Positions 25,650 to 37,917 of a stretch of DNA of 64,000 bases are shown here, one piece after another. Origin of the DNA: Lineus longissimus (taxonomy: Eukaryota; Nemertea; Pilidiophora; Heteronemertea; Lineidae); contig NC_088317.1 of NCBI RefSeq assembly GCF_910592395.1, positions 13,950,001 to 14,014,000 of the forward strand, in the 5' to 3' direction. Under the pieces are notes generated by a model. The model was given only the letters and a program-made list of their open reading frames with translations, searched no databases and was not told where the DNA came from. Each line of letters begins with the position of its first letter. Position 1 is the first letter of the stretch. A program made the translations under genes and the position numbers.

Positions 25650-28165
25650 ATTTTATATTTGTGCGACGGAATGAAGCTCATTAACATTGAAAGTCTACAT
25701 TTTTGTAGATTGTAGTCAAAATTGAAACTGCTGTACTGTTAAGTTTGAATGTGAGTTTTACCGTAGTAATTCATCAGCTGGACATGTATGTGGTATTTCA
25801 ATTTGTAAACTTCCAATACATACTTCAATTTGCATACATATAATTAGTGCCCAAATTGTACGTCACATTGCATCATATCATATGGATGATACTCAAACGG
25901 CACTATTTTTGAGATGGTCCATACGTCTATTGCCATTGGAGTTATAAAAATGTGTTTGTTTCATGTTATATTTTTATATTTTGTGACTTTGTAGATTTTA
26001 GGCTAGAGTAGTGTTTCTTCAAGAAACTTAGGGTAGGGTTTTTTAGCTCACCTGGGTGAGCTTATGTCGTCACGTCTTGTCCGTCGGTTGGTCCGTCTGT
26101 CTGTCCGTCCGGCGTCCGTCAACAATGGTGGCACGTTTGCTCACCATTGAGTCTAGGAGGTTGAAACTTGGTGTGTGGATGTCTTATGAGAGCATGACCT
26201 GACATACCGAAAATCATTGCAATTTGGCGTACTTTCTGGGCTCCAGGCGGCCATCTTTGAAAACCTTATTTTGTCAATATCTCATGAATGCTGATAGCTA
26301 GGATCTTGAATTTTTTTCTGTGGATACCTCTGAAGAGACTACATGACATAATACCCAAGTTTTTGATTTGACCTACTTTTCAAGGTTACAGAGGTCAAAC
26401 TCTTTAATTTCACCGCAGGTGGCACGTTTCGTCATCACTTGTTGTAGACTCTAAATTTGGTATGTAGACACTTATTTAGCATCTCTACATGTTGACCAAA
26501 AAAGTAGGTCAATGTGACCAACTTTTTTGGGCTCCAGGCAGCCATCTTGGAAAACCTTATTTTGTCAATAACTCATTAACGCTGATAGCTAGAACAATGA
26601 AATTGTTACTGTCAATACTTCTGATGAGACTACATGACATAATGTGCGGGTTTCTGATTTGACCTACTTTTGAAGGTCACAGAGGTCAAACTCTAAAATT
26701 TCAGCGAAGGTAGCACGTTTTGTCATTAATTATCCGAGACCCTTCAAATTTGATATGTAGACACCTATTGGGCATCTGTACATATTTACAAAAATTCAGG
26801 TCAATGTGACGTACTTTTCAGGTGTAAATAGGTCGGGTCATGGCATAACACTCAATGTCAGTTATATCAAGAAACCTTCACTTTGTTATCTTCAAAGGTG
26901 AATTATTGATTGATATGATCAAGATTGACATAGAGCTTGTAACATTTTAACCTTGGCTTAGTTTCCAAGGTCAGAAAGGTCAAACTATAAAATTCCACTT
27001 AAAGTTGATATATTCACTTTTGTCTGAGATTCTTCAAATTTTATATGGAGACTCCTAATGGGATCTATACAAGTTGACCCAATTTAGGTCAATTGTGACC
27101 TAGTTTATCAAGTTGCACTTGCAGAAGTCAAACTCTAAAAAGTGTCATTGACGTGCCACATTTTTTCATATCTAAAAGTCAATTTAACCTCCATATGTCA
27201 TTTCATCTGCAATTTAATGATTCCCAGGTGAGCACAATGTCCCCAGGACATGAGCAACGGCAGGGTAACCTGAGACAAAAGATAGGGGAGTCGCCCTTCT
27301 GTACAAAATAGAAAATGTTTGAAAAAAAACCGGGAGCATTTTTAGAGGGGCAGCTGCAGGGTGCTGCGCCGTACATCATTGTGGTGTCCATCATCACTCA
27401 AAATTGTTCTGTCAATTTTGTGTGATGAGCCACTTTTATCTCTGATATAGTCATGCACATATTATTTTAATGACAATGCATTATAATATACATTAACATA
27501 GAAATTCTACATTTTTGTAGATTGCAATCCACTTGTGTAGTCAAGATTGAAACTGCTGTATTTTGAATTGGTTTAAATGTGAGTTTTACTGTAATTCATC
27601 AGCTGACCGGACGTGTATTGTGGTATTTTGATTTTTGTAAACTTCAATTTGCATGTACAGTACATATATATAAATATTGTGATCATGATGATAAAGACAT
27701 TTGGCAATGTATGGTAAAATCGATCTGACTTGCAGTGCATATATGGAGCAATGATACTCATACTGTCATCTCCCTATCTGCTGCAAGCTATATATATAGT
27801 TGTCGATCTGTTGTTTATGTGTCTAGTGAAATTAATCATGGGTAGAAAATAACACCAGGCAAAGTGCCCAAGTTGTCACATTGCATCATGATATGCGGCC
27901 ATACTTTAGTATGTACATGTATGCACATTTTCCCCGTTTTTGCCCCCCTGTACGCATGAGTAGATACAAAATAATGTACAGCAAGTACATTAGAGTACGC
28001 ATTTTGACACTGATTTTCCGTACCCCTGATGCGTACATACCAGTATGGCCCCTATGGATGATACTCAAAACGACATTATTTTTGAGATTGTCCATGGAGT
28101 TATAAAAATGTGTTTGTTTTCATGTACCCTATATTTGTCACTTTGTAGATTTTAGGCTAGAGTCT
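25650..28165 (+). repeat. Segmental duplication with an element between copies
   Basis: Copy A (25,650-26,005) and copy B (27,485-28,165) share CTACATTTTTGTAGATTG, GAAACTGCTGTA, AATTCATCAGCTG, GGATGATACTCAAA, GGAGTTATAAAAATGTGTTT and TTGTAGATTTTAGGCTAGAG in the same order. Copy B carries extra insertions around 27,665-27,870 and 27,905-28,045. The 26,041-27,235 repeat lies between the copies. Confidence 0.85.
26041..27235. mobile_element. AGCTCACC-type repeat element
   Basis: Starts TTTTAGCTCACCTGGGTGAGC and ends near TTCCCAGGTGAGC, giving short inverted termini. After a pyrimidine-rich GTCCGTC stretch come repeated modules of about 300 bp with GCACGTTT, TGTAGACAC, GGTCAATGTGAC and GGTCACAGAGGTCAAACTCT. 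There is no ORF. The same left end recurs at 63,972 at the window edge, and related modules recur at 38,940-39,720. Confidence 0.65.
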
Positions 28166-28394
28166 ACTTTATACATCTTTGCTTCTCAGGTATCTCAAAA
28201 CTATATTTTTGTATGATTTTATATTGCAAGAGAAATAAATATTTTCTAATTTTGAAATTTAGTCTTCATTTTCTGTAATAACTATGAATTCAGTCATTAA
28301 AGGATGTGACTCAAGTGTCCTTTGGCAGAACAGTATTCTAATCATGCCTTGTCAAAACTGCCTAAAATTTTGACATGGTTGCCTTTACATTTAT

Positions 28395-28800
28395 TTACAT
28401 TATGCTTAAAGGCATCGCTTGCCTAAATGCATAATGGTTAAAGGTCATGAAAAGTACCCATAAAGGAGTCTGAAATGTGTATTTAAGGGTAATTTACTAG
28501 ACCCTTAAAGATGCTGAAATGTAGGAACCACAATAAAGCATCATTACGGACTGCTTAAATATGACTTAAATTCAACCTTTACCAAGCTTTAAAGGTTGTG
28601 AAAGGTTTATTTCAGGCGTCATTAAGTTGGCTTTAAGTGGCATTTACGTGGCCATTAAAGCTGCTGAAAGGAAGGGGCCATAAAGCACCTTTACGCACTG
28701 CTTAAAGGTGACTTAAAATTCAATCTTTAAGCAACTTAAAGGCGTTGGAAGGTTACATTTCAGGCACCTTTACGTCAGCTTTATGCATGCTTAAAAATCA
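28395..28800. repeat. Degenerate repeat rich in CTTTAAAGG motifs
   Basis: Two adjacent diverged units of about 165 bp (near 28,505-28,660 and 28,672-28,790) share GCTGAAA-G, ATAAAGCA, TTACG-ACTGCTTAAA and TTTCAGGC-TC blocks. Dense TTTAAAGG/CTTTAAA motifs make the region partly self-complementary. Confidence 0.6.
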
Positions 28801-30859
28801 CATTTCGTCCTGTGATCGATCAGTGGCATGGTTGGACAATTCCTGACATTAACTTCTATTGAATTGGCTATTTTCAGACAGCATAGCCCTCGCCAAAGCC
28901 TGACCTAATCCCATATCCCTAAATGCCATAGGAATGACCCCGTTTAGAGTCTATGATTATCTTCCCTACATTTCAAAAAGCGAATTATTTGGGCTATTTG
29001 AACATAAAGCTTGGGAAAGTGCATTCTTAACAAAAAGAAGAACAAAAAACAAAAAAAACGTCGAAAACCGGTGCGGTCAGTCTATCAAGTGTCAGCGTGC
29101 AAAATGACTACACCTTCTTGTATGTCTGGTGCGAGGCACCTTTTGCCTGATTTTTTTATCACTATTCGACTTTATCTTCTATAAAGTACATAGTACCCTA
29201 TTGTGTACTTAGTGACTTGTATTCCAGGTGCTCTCAACTGAAGTATGATAGTCAGATTTCAAGTCGTGTGGTTTGCGGGATACCCGATTCGTATTGTTTC
29301 CGCTTATGGAAGCTTTGATCGATCCAAGACCGATGGTTTTGGATTGACAAATCGATTCCCGAATCGTGTAGCCATGGTTCCCAAAACGCAATGTCTTGTA
29401 ATCGTTTACTTGTTAACCTAATACATAATTTGAATCGGATATTATATACTCCCTTTTTTTTATTTCGCCAGAGTTAATTGAAATGCCATTTGAATAATCC
29501 ATCTAGTGGCAATATTCAGATTAATTAATTTTGTGCGAGCAACCTACATGTATTCTCAGACGGGGAGTTGGCATGAACAGAGGCCACGCTATTGCAGCGG
29601 AAGGTGTAAACTGCTGATGAAAATGCTGATTCGGCTCTCTAAGTTTGGTGACTTGACATTTCTATGTTTTTGAATATTTTGCCATCAAATTGTGGTGTTT
29701 TCTACTCTAGAACCATTTAATGAGGTGCTAAAAAGGAAAAGAGAAAAAAACTGTATATGAATGCTGTTGACCATTATAGGTTTTGTCTGCGGCTCGGTGC
29801 TCTTCTCGATGCTCTTCTCATAACCGTCACTCTCCTCAGCTGGTGATAATAGGTCTTCATTATCCTATAAAGGACACAATTGTAATGCCTTGTAATCCTA
29901 TTGTGTTTGAAAATGATATGACGCATAAGACATACATGGAATTCTATAATTTGTGTTGTATGCTTTGATGACGACGACGACGAAAACACACTGCTAAACC
30001 GACAGTATTTAATAGGACAATCTCAACCTAAAAGACACAGCTCAACTGACAGCATTCAATAGGAAAATCCCAACCTACTTTTTTGGATGATTGAAAAACT
30101 TATAATTCGGTATCAGGAAATGGGAACATCGGAAAGGTATTTTGTGTCCTTTCACAGCCGAGGGTTGATATTCCCACTTCCCGAAATCCCTCCCATTTTA
30201 TACCCTCAACCATCCAAACAGAATTGCATGATTCGGTGTTTTCCTCAAAATATTGAATTACCCCTGAGATTGACCCCTCCTGGACCAGTCAAGGAAGTAA
30301 CAAATTTCAGAAGCAATGTGTGAATAGCAAGGTTTAGACTTGGTAACCATAATAACGGCAACATGCCCGAATCAACCCCAGAAACTTTAAATCTATCAAT
30401 TTCTCGAATGCTTCAAGTCCGTGATTTTGGTTAAGATCTATTCATATATTAGTATTTTCATCACAGCGATGAATGATATATAATCATATCAATGTGACTG
30501 GGCTAGCAATTCAAGCAACATGTGTTTCCCTTCCAGAAAATATACTGTACTGATCTTTGCCATTATTTTCGCCAAGTTGGACAGAATGCATGCAGACTGC
30601 CAAAAAATTCGTTTATCAAGCCCTTTCCCTCACTTAATTCCTGGAGCTAAATATATTGTTAAGGTTCGTAATTTCGGAATCACTTATCACAATTCAAATT
30701 ATAGGCTACAATCCGATTATGCTAAGCAATTAATTAACACCGGTAAGGAACAAAAATAACAAGTGACAAAATTGAGTTCGAGTTGCTATAATAACTGCAA
30801 GACAGATGTCTCCTCTGCACGACACCGAAATGATATATAAATGGAAAAGAGTGAAAATG
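28801..30859. other. Spacer, no gene supported
   Basis: About 2 kb of AT-rich sequence with only short ORFs lacking family features. Some may be decayed upstream LINE sequence belonging to the fragment that follows, but no reverse-transcriptase motif is visible. Confidence 0.45.
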
Positions 30860-31385
30860 TACTGGTACACGCAAACCTAAAAAGCCAGTTGAGAAGAGAT
30901 TCTGTTTGAACTGCTAGTGTAACAAAGTAGAAGATGAAAAGCATCTGCTGCTGGAATGTTCTTTGTATGATCAGGAAAGAATTGATTTGTTTTCGATCCT
31001 AGATTATTTCACATCTTTCCAGGCTCTTGATAATGAGCAAAAGTTCTTTTTCCTTATGTCATACAACCAAGGTGATACTGAAATCTGTAAATGTGTTATC
31101 AACTTTATTACAAAATGTCTCGATAAAAGAAAACACTAATTCCAATACTAGGACAAATCGATTCCCGCCTAATTATCATTATCAATATCATTGTCATATA
31201 ATCATATCATCATACCAGTAGCCTACGCTCTGTCTATTACCGTTCTAACCCATTTCCAATTTCACCAGTTTTATATGTGTGTTGTCCTGTGCTGTGTAGG
31301 CCTATGTGTATTTTTTTATATTGCATTTTCCTATTGTAAGATCGAACAATAAAATTTCACTTACTTTACTTACTTACTTACTTAC
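30860..31385 (+). mobile_element. LINE 3' fragment with C-terminal zinc knuckle
   Basis: Around 30,915-31,135 one frame gives a Cys pair followed by VEDEKHLLLECSLYDQERI and a hydrophobic tail, the pattern of the zinc-binding region downstream of reverse transcriptase in many non-LTR elements. A 3' tail ends in TTAC repeats (31,350-31,385), a typical LINE terminus. No RT or endonuclease remains, so the copy is strongly 5'-truncated. Confidence 0.75.
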
Positions 31386-32639
31386 ATGTATTGAACATTC
31401 TGCCCGACATCTCTGTTTTGGTCAAACATCTAGTTTCTTCCCAAAAAGAAAATAATGCATACCATTCCTTTGGGATGCAATAACGTGTTTGCGGACCGAG
31501 ATTCGTAGGTCGTCCTTTTCCATCTTCTCCGGTGCTAAAGTTGGCAGCTTAAAGCAGCTACCGACGACCTCCCTTGCCCAGCATGGCTTTGTGTTAGGAC
31601 TATTGGTAAACAACTTACAACATTTCCTAACATTCTAATCAAATTTATGAAGTAACGATCCACAGCTGAGAAGCAACTTTTATGAAAAATTAGAATATCT
31701 AATGCCCAGCATATTTCAGGTTATCACCTTTAAGAGAGTCAGCCTAAAAGAGGCAAATTTTACACTTTTACAACTAATAAATGTTTTAAGCAAGTTCTTC
31801 CATAAACAAACATTATTAGAACTTGCGAAAAATATTTTGCGGTTCAGATACATGTATTTTTAGCTCCAATTGAAATTTTAGTGACTTCGCCCAAGTGGAT
31901 GAAGTTACATGAGGTTTGTCGATGGATTACCTTAAGATAATGTTGTGAAGCCTTTATGCCTATCAAAAATAATCGCCCCTTTATGATGAGGCAAATTCAC
32001 AAAATCAGTAAATGTTTGATATAAATCGGCCGAATACTAAAAGTATTTTCATTTTGTTTTCATAATACGAAGGTTTTGGACTGTTTTCGTTTCTTAGGGA
32101 GAGGAATGCCAAAACTTAGGTTTACCACTTGCGCCCATTGAAATTACTAAGCACACAACAGCCCCAACACCTTCCTAATACCAGAAACAGCGACTTCGTC
32201 GTTTGGATAGCAATCAATGATGTTATTAGTAGGTCAATAACAGGGGCGTCAGACCCATTTTCCTTACTTTCTTATATTTGAACTGATGATTATGTTAGTT
32301 TCCAAGGAGTAAGAAAATGATTATAACTTTATGTTTCGCTATAAGCTGACGGCCCTGAGAAACAAAATAAACAATATAAAAAGGATGAAGGTGAAGATAA
32401 CATATTCAATGAGTGCGATTTTTATTGTTATCGAAAAGAAAGTTTGCAATCAGTTGGGATAAATCTCTATTTCAGAGGAGAAAATGCGGTTTCCCAATAT
32501 CAGAAACAACCGAAAAATCAGACAAATGACCCGTATGTTGGCGAAATTAAAAGTTAAGTTCTGAAAGTAAACAAATTTGTGCATGATATCGATTGGAGAT
32601 AAATTGACGTTTAGTCAAAATATACTTATTTGTGTAATT
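31386..32639. other. Spacer, no gene supported
   Basis: AT-rich sequence between the LINE tail and the KDZ relic. A 63-residue minus-strand ORF (31,422-31,613) has no recognised features. Confidence 0.4.
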
Positions 32640-34692
32640 CCAGGTCGTCTGAACTTCTTCGACAAGTAAGTTTACAATCTGAATGGATTGCTCAGCAACG
32701 AATGGATTCTCTTGTACCGGAAAACATTTCTTGACATAAGGAAGGAACGAACCAAGAACTTTACATCTGCACTTGTAGAGAGTCTTCCGAGCAGCGTTCC
32801 CGCGTCGAAAGTTTACGGTCTTCACTGAAGGAATCGGCGTCAGTGTTCGGTGAACGTGAACTAATGGCTTACTGTGTTCACTCTCAGGCAGCAAAGATCC
32901 TGTTCGATGATGTCTCCTCAGATAAGCGTCCTGGCAAGGTTTCAAGTATCGAGGAAATTGTTAGCGAGATGCCATTTGTAGCGGCAGTTTTTGCAAATGA
33001 TACTGGTGGCTATGGTGTCATTGCTGCAGGTCAACGAACTTACAATTGCAAAATCTGAAGAAGAAGGGACTGCAAGCACATCAATGTGTTCAATGAACTT
33101 AAAGAACATAACGTTGACTGTGATGTACATCTAAATCTAAAAAGGTAGCTTCCGACTCAAATGAATTCATCAGCATACCCGATAATAAAATTCCGTGGCC
33201 GTATGACAGTCTGCTATGACGAAGAGGTACCATGAAATTGAGAGAGAACGATACCGGTCGATTAGAATGGTACCGGAATTCCGCGACGCGAATTCTGCGA
33301 ACATGGAATGAAGATGAAACAATGCATCGTCACGGAGGATGCCAGGATTCACAAGGAGAACACTGTAATAACCGGCAATCGTCTTTCAAAACTTGAATCG
33401 GACGAAGGCTGCTGCAAAGTCCTTTACAAAAGCCACGAAGACCTTCTCCTTAACTTGGAAAATAAAAACTTTTTCACCTACTAGTGGCTGCTAGGAATAT
33501 TGTGCAGGTCATCTGAGACGAAGTTCCATCTGCAGGCCGCGCGACGTTCGACTATAATTGATATCCGCAGTCGGATGAATATAACGCTCGACACGCCTTA
33601 CCATCAACTGAGAAGGGCTTACAACTGTTTCGTCCGTCTCTTAGATTGGGATGCCAACGATAACTTTTCGTGTGATTTGTGCGCCAGGGATACGACAGGT
33701 CAACTCTTTAAGGTAATGGATGCTGTAATGATGGGTTGCCGTAAAGATCAAATGAATGACCACCCTGCTCCCTTACCGAAGACAGTGCTTTGATTGCTGG
33801 AACCTGCTTCCAAAACCGGGTTTTGTTGAAACCAGCTACGCGTGAGATGCTGGGCAAGTTTCCTGCTTCGGATTCCGTCGTGACAAATGATTTTCACGAA
33901 ATGATTTTAGCGAAACTTAGTGAAGTATCCCAAGAACTATACGACTGGGTTAAAGAAATGGGTCTAGTGTGCTTTCCAGGTGCACGTTCTTTACTGAAAG
34001 CGCTCAGCTGTTCTTCTTCGTTGTGTGGTACATTTCAGCTCATGAGGGACAGAGACGCGGCAAAAGTATTGCGGGACATACCGAAGGGCAAGGTCGACTT
34101 GACCGACTCCCGATATTCGTTAAAACTCGCAATACTCCAGCAAAAGGTGCCAATACTGGCGAAGGCAATTATTTTAAACACTGCGGTCGGAACTAGCGTT
34201 AACGTTCACTTACAGAGAACTTATCGAAATAATTCTGCAGAAGCTCGATGCAATCTTTCGTGGGAAAAAGATTCCTACTGCTGAACAGTATGGCATGAAT
34301 GTCGATTACCCTTACGAATTCTTTCCGTGCAACCCGCGTACGCATGGACGGGGAGCATACCAAGTCCAGAATCCGTACAGAGCCATCGCGTGCAGAAAGG
34401 ACACGAAAACCCACTCCACCTTTGCACCCGGTATTTTCACTATCTTCTGATATCATGAAGTGTGTCTTAGCTTCTCCTTGATGGAAGACTGTGAATCACC
34501 CAGAACCCCATTCGAGATTTTGCATCGCCAATTCGGTTCAGAACTGGACCGAACTACGATTATCTACGATAACAGTTGCAATCTGCAGGATTTTGCCCTA
34601 AATAGAGAACCGATCCGTTTAAAAAAAACAAGGTTCTTCGTGGATCGTCTCCACTACTGTACGGGGTGTTACGTTGTCTATGATTTACGATA
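32640..34692 (+). pseudogene. Broken KDZ (Kyakuja-Dileera-Zisupton) transposase
   Basis: Several plus-strand frames in order resemble a KDZ transposase. Near 32,830-33,110 is a SWIM-like zinc region (YNCKI, then a stop in place of a likely Cys, then RRRDCKHINVFNE). At 33,500-33,780 is a segment with CDLC. At 33,790-34,240 is a helical block with ELYDWVKEMG. At 34,480-34,680 is the diagnostic end: SLMEDCESPRTPFEIL, IYDNSCNL, LNREPIR and VDRLHYCTGC. The frames are separated by stops and shifts near 33,055, 33,480, 33,790, 34,280 and 34,450, so the copy is dead. Termini were not located. Assignment rests on the MEDC...YDN.CNL...NREP...VDR.H series known from this transposon class. Confidence 0.75.
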
Positions 34693-35085
34693 GAATATCT
34701 GCTAGGAGTCAATTTTGAAACACAGCAATGTTAGCGAGCACTCAATATCACGGAGATAAGATTCAGATGTGTTTTATAACTTTAATCAGGGAAGTTAACA
34801 ATATTAGGTATCTGGTAATGAAGGGCCTAAACCTTGGCTTGTGCTTTCAAAACAGGGTTAAAGGTAATCTGATAAACTTGCTAATACCAAACTGATAGAA
34901 TAATTGGTTGTCAAAATATTTCAGAGTGGGAAGCTTTCGAGTTTTGTTATCAATTTAGACAAATTGGCTCAAGTTGAAGCTTTCTGAAGATGACTAATTT
35001 CGGCATAAAATCGGGTAAAATCGGGTAAAATCGGTGAGAGGTTCGGAGGTGAACTTTTTGAGGTGAACCTGTCGAGGTGGATTTT
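34693..35085. other. Short spacer
   Basis: AT-rich, with a tandem TAAAATCGGG motif near 35,003-35,030. No gene is seen. Confidence 0.4.
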
Positions 35086-35328
35086 TGGAGGTCTGCGCCG
35101 TTCGTTAAATATTTGAAATTTTGTAACTGAATCTGAAAATTTCAAATTGTGTAAATAATTTGTGTACTGAATATAAATTTCAACAATATGCTGTAGACAG
35201 ATATACAAAGACTATAAAAACAAAGTTTCAACAAATTCGTATGCATAATAACTGCTCTACTGCATTGTGTATATCTGCTTTTCTATTTTCCGTGACCACC
35301 AGTAATTACGAACGGCGTACTACTTTAA
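35086..35328. mobile_element. Family-A TTAA MITE, diverged copy
   Basis: Carries CTGCGCCGTTCGTTAAA at the left and CAGTAATTACGAACGGCGTA at the right, with the internal GTAGACAGAT and AATAACTGC-CTAC blocks of the family found in the RASA introns. Its terminal TTTAA coincides with the TTAA that starts the next element. Confidence 0.7.
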
Positions 35329-35559
35329 AGGAATTGGCCAAAGGACGTGTTTTTTTTTACTTTTACATGTATCTCTTTTAAGTCATAATCTTAAAATAAT
35401 AAAACAAAATAAATTCATTTCAATCGCCAATTTTTTCCTAAAAGTGTTTTTTGAAAAGCGCGCCCTCGAAAAAACTTTCATTTCCCACTTCCCCAGGAAT
35501 TCACTGATGACGTCACAAAAGGAAATCCTTGGGAGCTCCCCGCCAAAACATAAACGAAC

Positions 35560-37004
35560 ATGGCGGACTCTCACGAACTTTCATCTTCTTCTTCATCATC
35601 TTCATTGTCATCGAACGATTCCTCTGACATGTTTGATGGGGATTTCTCTGATGAGGAAAGTGATGTGGATGGATATGGCATCGCACCTGTTTTTGGATTA
35701 TATCCTTACATGTTCGAGCCAGTGTGTGATAGCGACGAGCAGGCTATGATGGAGGCAGAAGAAGATGAGTTGGAGGATGCAAAAAAGCTCGAAGATTTGA
35801 GTTCCTGGTGCGTGATTAGTGAAATGATCTGTGCCTGTCTGACATAGTTTTCTTTTTCGGGTGAAATAGAGCAGCAAGCTGATGATGCCTGGTTTCTGCG
35901 AGTTTTATCAACAGTAACACCTAGGCCTAGGCCTCAATTTTCATGATATTGTGTAGGGCCTAGGAGAAGAAATATGTATAGGCCTACATCTGCATCATTG
36001 TACATATAGCCTACATCTACATCATTGTACATGTCGTATCTTATTACCATGTCACATCATGTGTTAAGTGATTTATCACATCACAAAAATCACATTGATG
36101 AAGCCTGAAGGGGAATTGCTAACCATGCAGACCATCCATGGCTAGCAGGCAAGACTATAGAAGTATAGTCAAGTAGTACTATAAGCTAGCGGTATGCGCA
36201 ATAGATCAACAGGTCAAATGAAAAACAAGACACGTTGAGGTTTACCATTAACACTGATAATATTTGATTTTTTTGGTTTATCAATTGTCACAATGAATGT
36301 TATCATATTTCACTTATTTTCAGGTGTCAGTGTGGCAACTGTGCCATAATGGAAACAGCCAGAGAGTGTGTGTGCTGCTGTGGGGTGAAGCAGGTGCAGG
36401 CAAAGCTTGACGATCCAGCTTTGGCAGGGGCCCATTTAGGGTGTGTTACCGACCACCCAGGTTTGGAAGGGATTTGCTACAACATTTGGACACTGGAGGT
36501 AGCGGCAATGGCCTACAAACAGCGGTATGGGTCCATCAAAATCAAAGGGCCAGCTAATGAGTGAGTTGATTCTTTTTTAACAGTCAGTTCTGTATGACTC
36601 ACTTTACCAATCACATGCTGGCAACTTTACCAATCCCATTCCCAGGTTTGCCCTTACTCTCCCAGTCCAGTCTCAGGCAATCTTCCTGAAACACAAGAAA
36701 AGGTTCTGCCTAATTTATGTTATCCATGTAATGATTGATACATAGTTGAAGCCCTACTACTAGACAGCAATTAGTGAATATAATTGTAATAGTATTTCCT
36801 GATCTCCATGCATTACAAAGTATGTTTCTTTATATTTTCAGGAAATATCGCTTTGTGGCATACCGCCAATTCGTCAGGTGGTGCTGGGATTACCTTGGAA
36901 GGGAGGTCAGGGTGGTGATCCCGTCCTGCATGATGATCAAAATTCGTGAAGCATTCCCGTCTACAGCTTGCTACAAGGGTTTCAAGCTTGCTGGCGAGGA
37001 TTGA
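35560..37004 (+). CDS. P2X7-receptor cytoplasmic (ballast) domain-like protein
   Basis: Exons 35560-35807, 36324-36560 and 36842-37004 splice in frame to 215 residues. The N-terminus is serine-rich, then acidic (Ser run, DGDFSDEESDVD). The rest matches the intracellular C-terminal domain of vertebrate P2X7 receptors: WCQCGNC with a following CVCCC cluster, GCVTDHPGLEGICYN, then YRFVAYRQFVRWCWDYLG and VVIPSCMMIKIREAFP. These Cys/His positions coordinate zinc in the P2X7 ballast fold. No membrane segment or P2X channel domain is present, so this is the soluble domain alone. All splice sites are consensus and no stop interrupts it. It lies within a TTAA-bordered element, so it may be transposon-encoded. 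Confidence 0.85.
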
Positions 37005-37035
37005 ACATTGTTCGATTTGAAACTCTCTTACCTTG

Positions 37036-37917
37036 CTCTGGGACATTGAAACGCCTGTAGTATTTCGCAATGGCCTCTTCCTTGGTTGGGCGTATAAATT
37101 GTGAGGACAGTGGTGGTGGCACCTCTATTTCATCAACTTCAGTGGAGAACTTGGCTGGGTCATTGATAACGTCATCATAGTGTTTTCATCAGAGACATAA
37201 CATAACCTGAAGTAAATTGACCAACTTATTTTATTCGTCCATTCCTGCAGGGTTATGTTAAATATTGTAAATAGTCATCAGCTTTACCGGTATATAGATT
37301 ATTGAACAAAGGTTAATTTTTTCAACAGATGTTAATTTTGTCTTATATTTTTGCCTTCTCATTTTCAGACTGATTGCGGCATATTTACCATTACCATATG
37401 TGTCTTGCACTTTCTTCCTTTGAATGCTGTAGCCGCCCTTCCTGTTTTTTTACTTTGGAAAGGTTATTGTGCATGTCTCATGCCCAGTCTTGGTTGTACT
37501 AGCAAGTGACCTATTACTGTTTTCGTTAAATGGAGAGCTGCGAGTGCTAGCCTGTAAGAAAATTCAAATTGTCAGGTCAATAGGTCTATTTAACCTTTTG
37601 GTCCTGGGTGGTGGGGGTTGGGGGCGGGGGTGAGGGGCAGTAAGGAGCAGTAAGGAGAAATGCATTACCCTCCCCTCATATCTAGTTTGCAGACACATTT
37701 TATACTCCATGCCATATAGTTGTTGAAGCAAGTTTCCCTGAAATGTTCGCTGCAAATTTGCGAACTTTGTATCGGCCCTGTCCAGGCAGCTCGAGTTCGA
37801 CTGACGAAACGTTTCCAAGCATTTTTGGTGGGCAGATCGTCGGGAAAATTTGTGAAGGCTCCTCACATTGGGCTCAGAAGCCTTGCCGCAACCGAAGACG
37901 GCGCATTCATTGACCAT
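37036..37917 (-). pseudogene. THAP-domain gene, frameshifted
   Basis: The start MVNECAVFGCG gives the first cysteine pair of a THAP zinc finger, followed by NVRSLHKF. The frame then shifts by one at a T-run near 37,843. The shifted frame supplies the Trp and the closing ICSEHF of the C2CH motif, then ETCFNNY and KCVCKL. A downstream block (about 37,370-37,560, after a TTACAG acceptor) is Ser/Thr-rich and then basic, with another shift. A further open block, 37,180-37,036, is acidic and ends at a GTAAGA donor. THAP domains bind DNA and are common in transposases. No catalytic domain follows because the P2X7-like gene begins on the other strand. One-base assembly errors could mimic these breaks. 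Confidence 0.65.
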
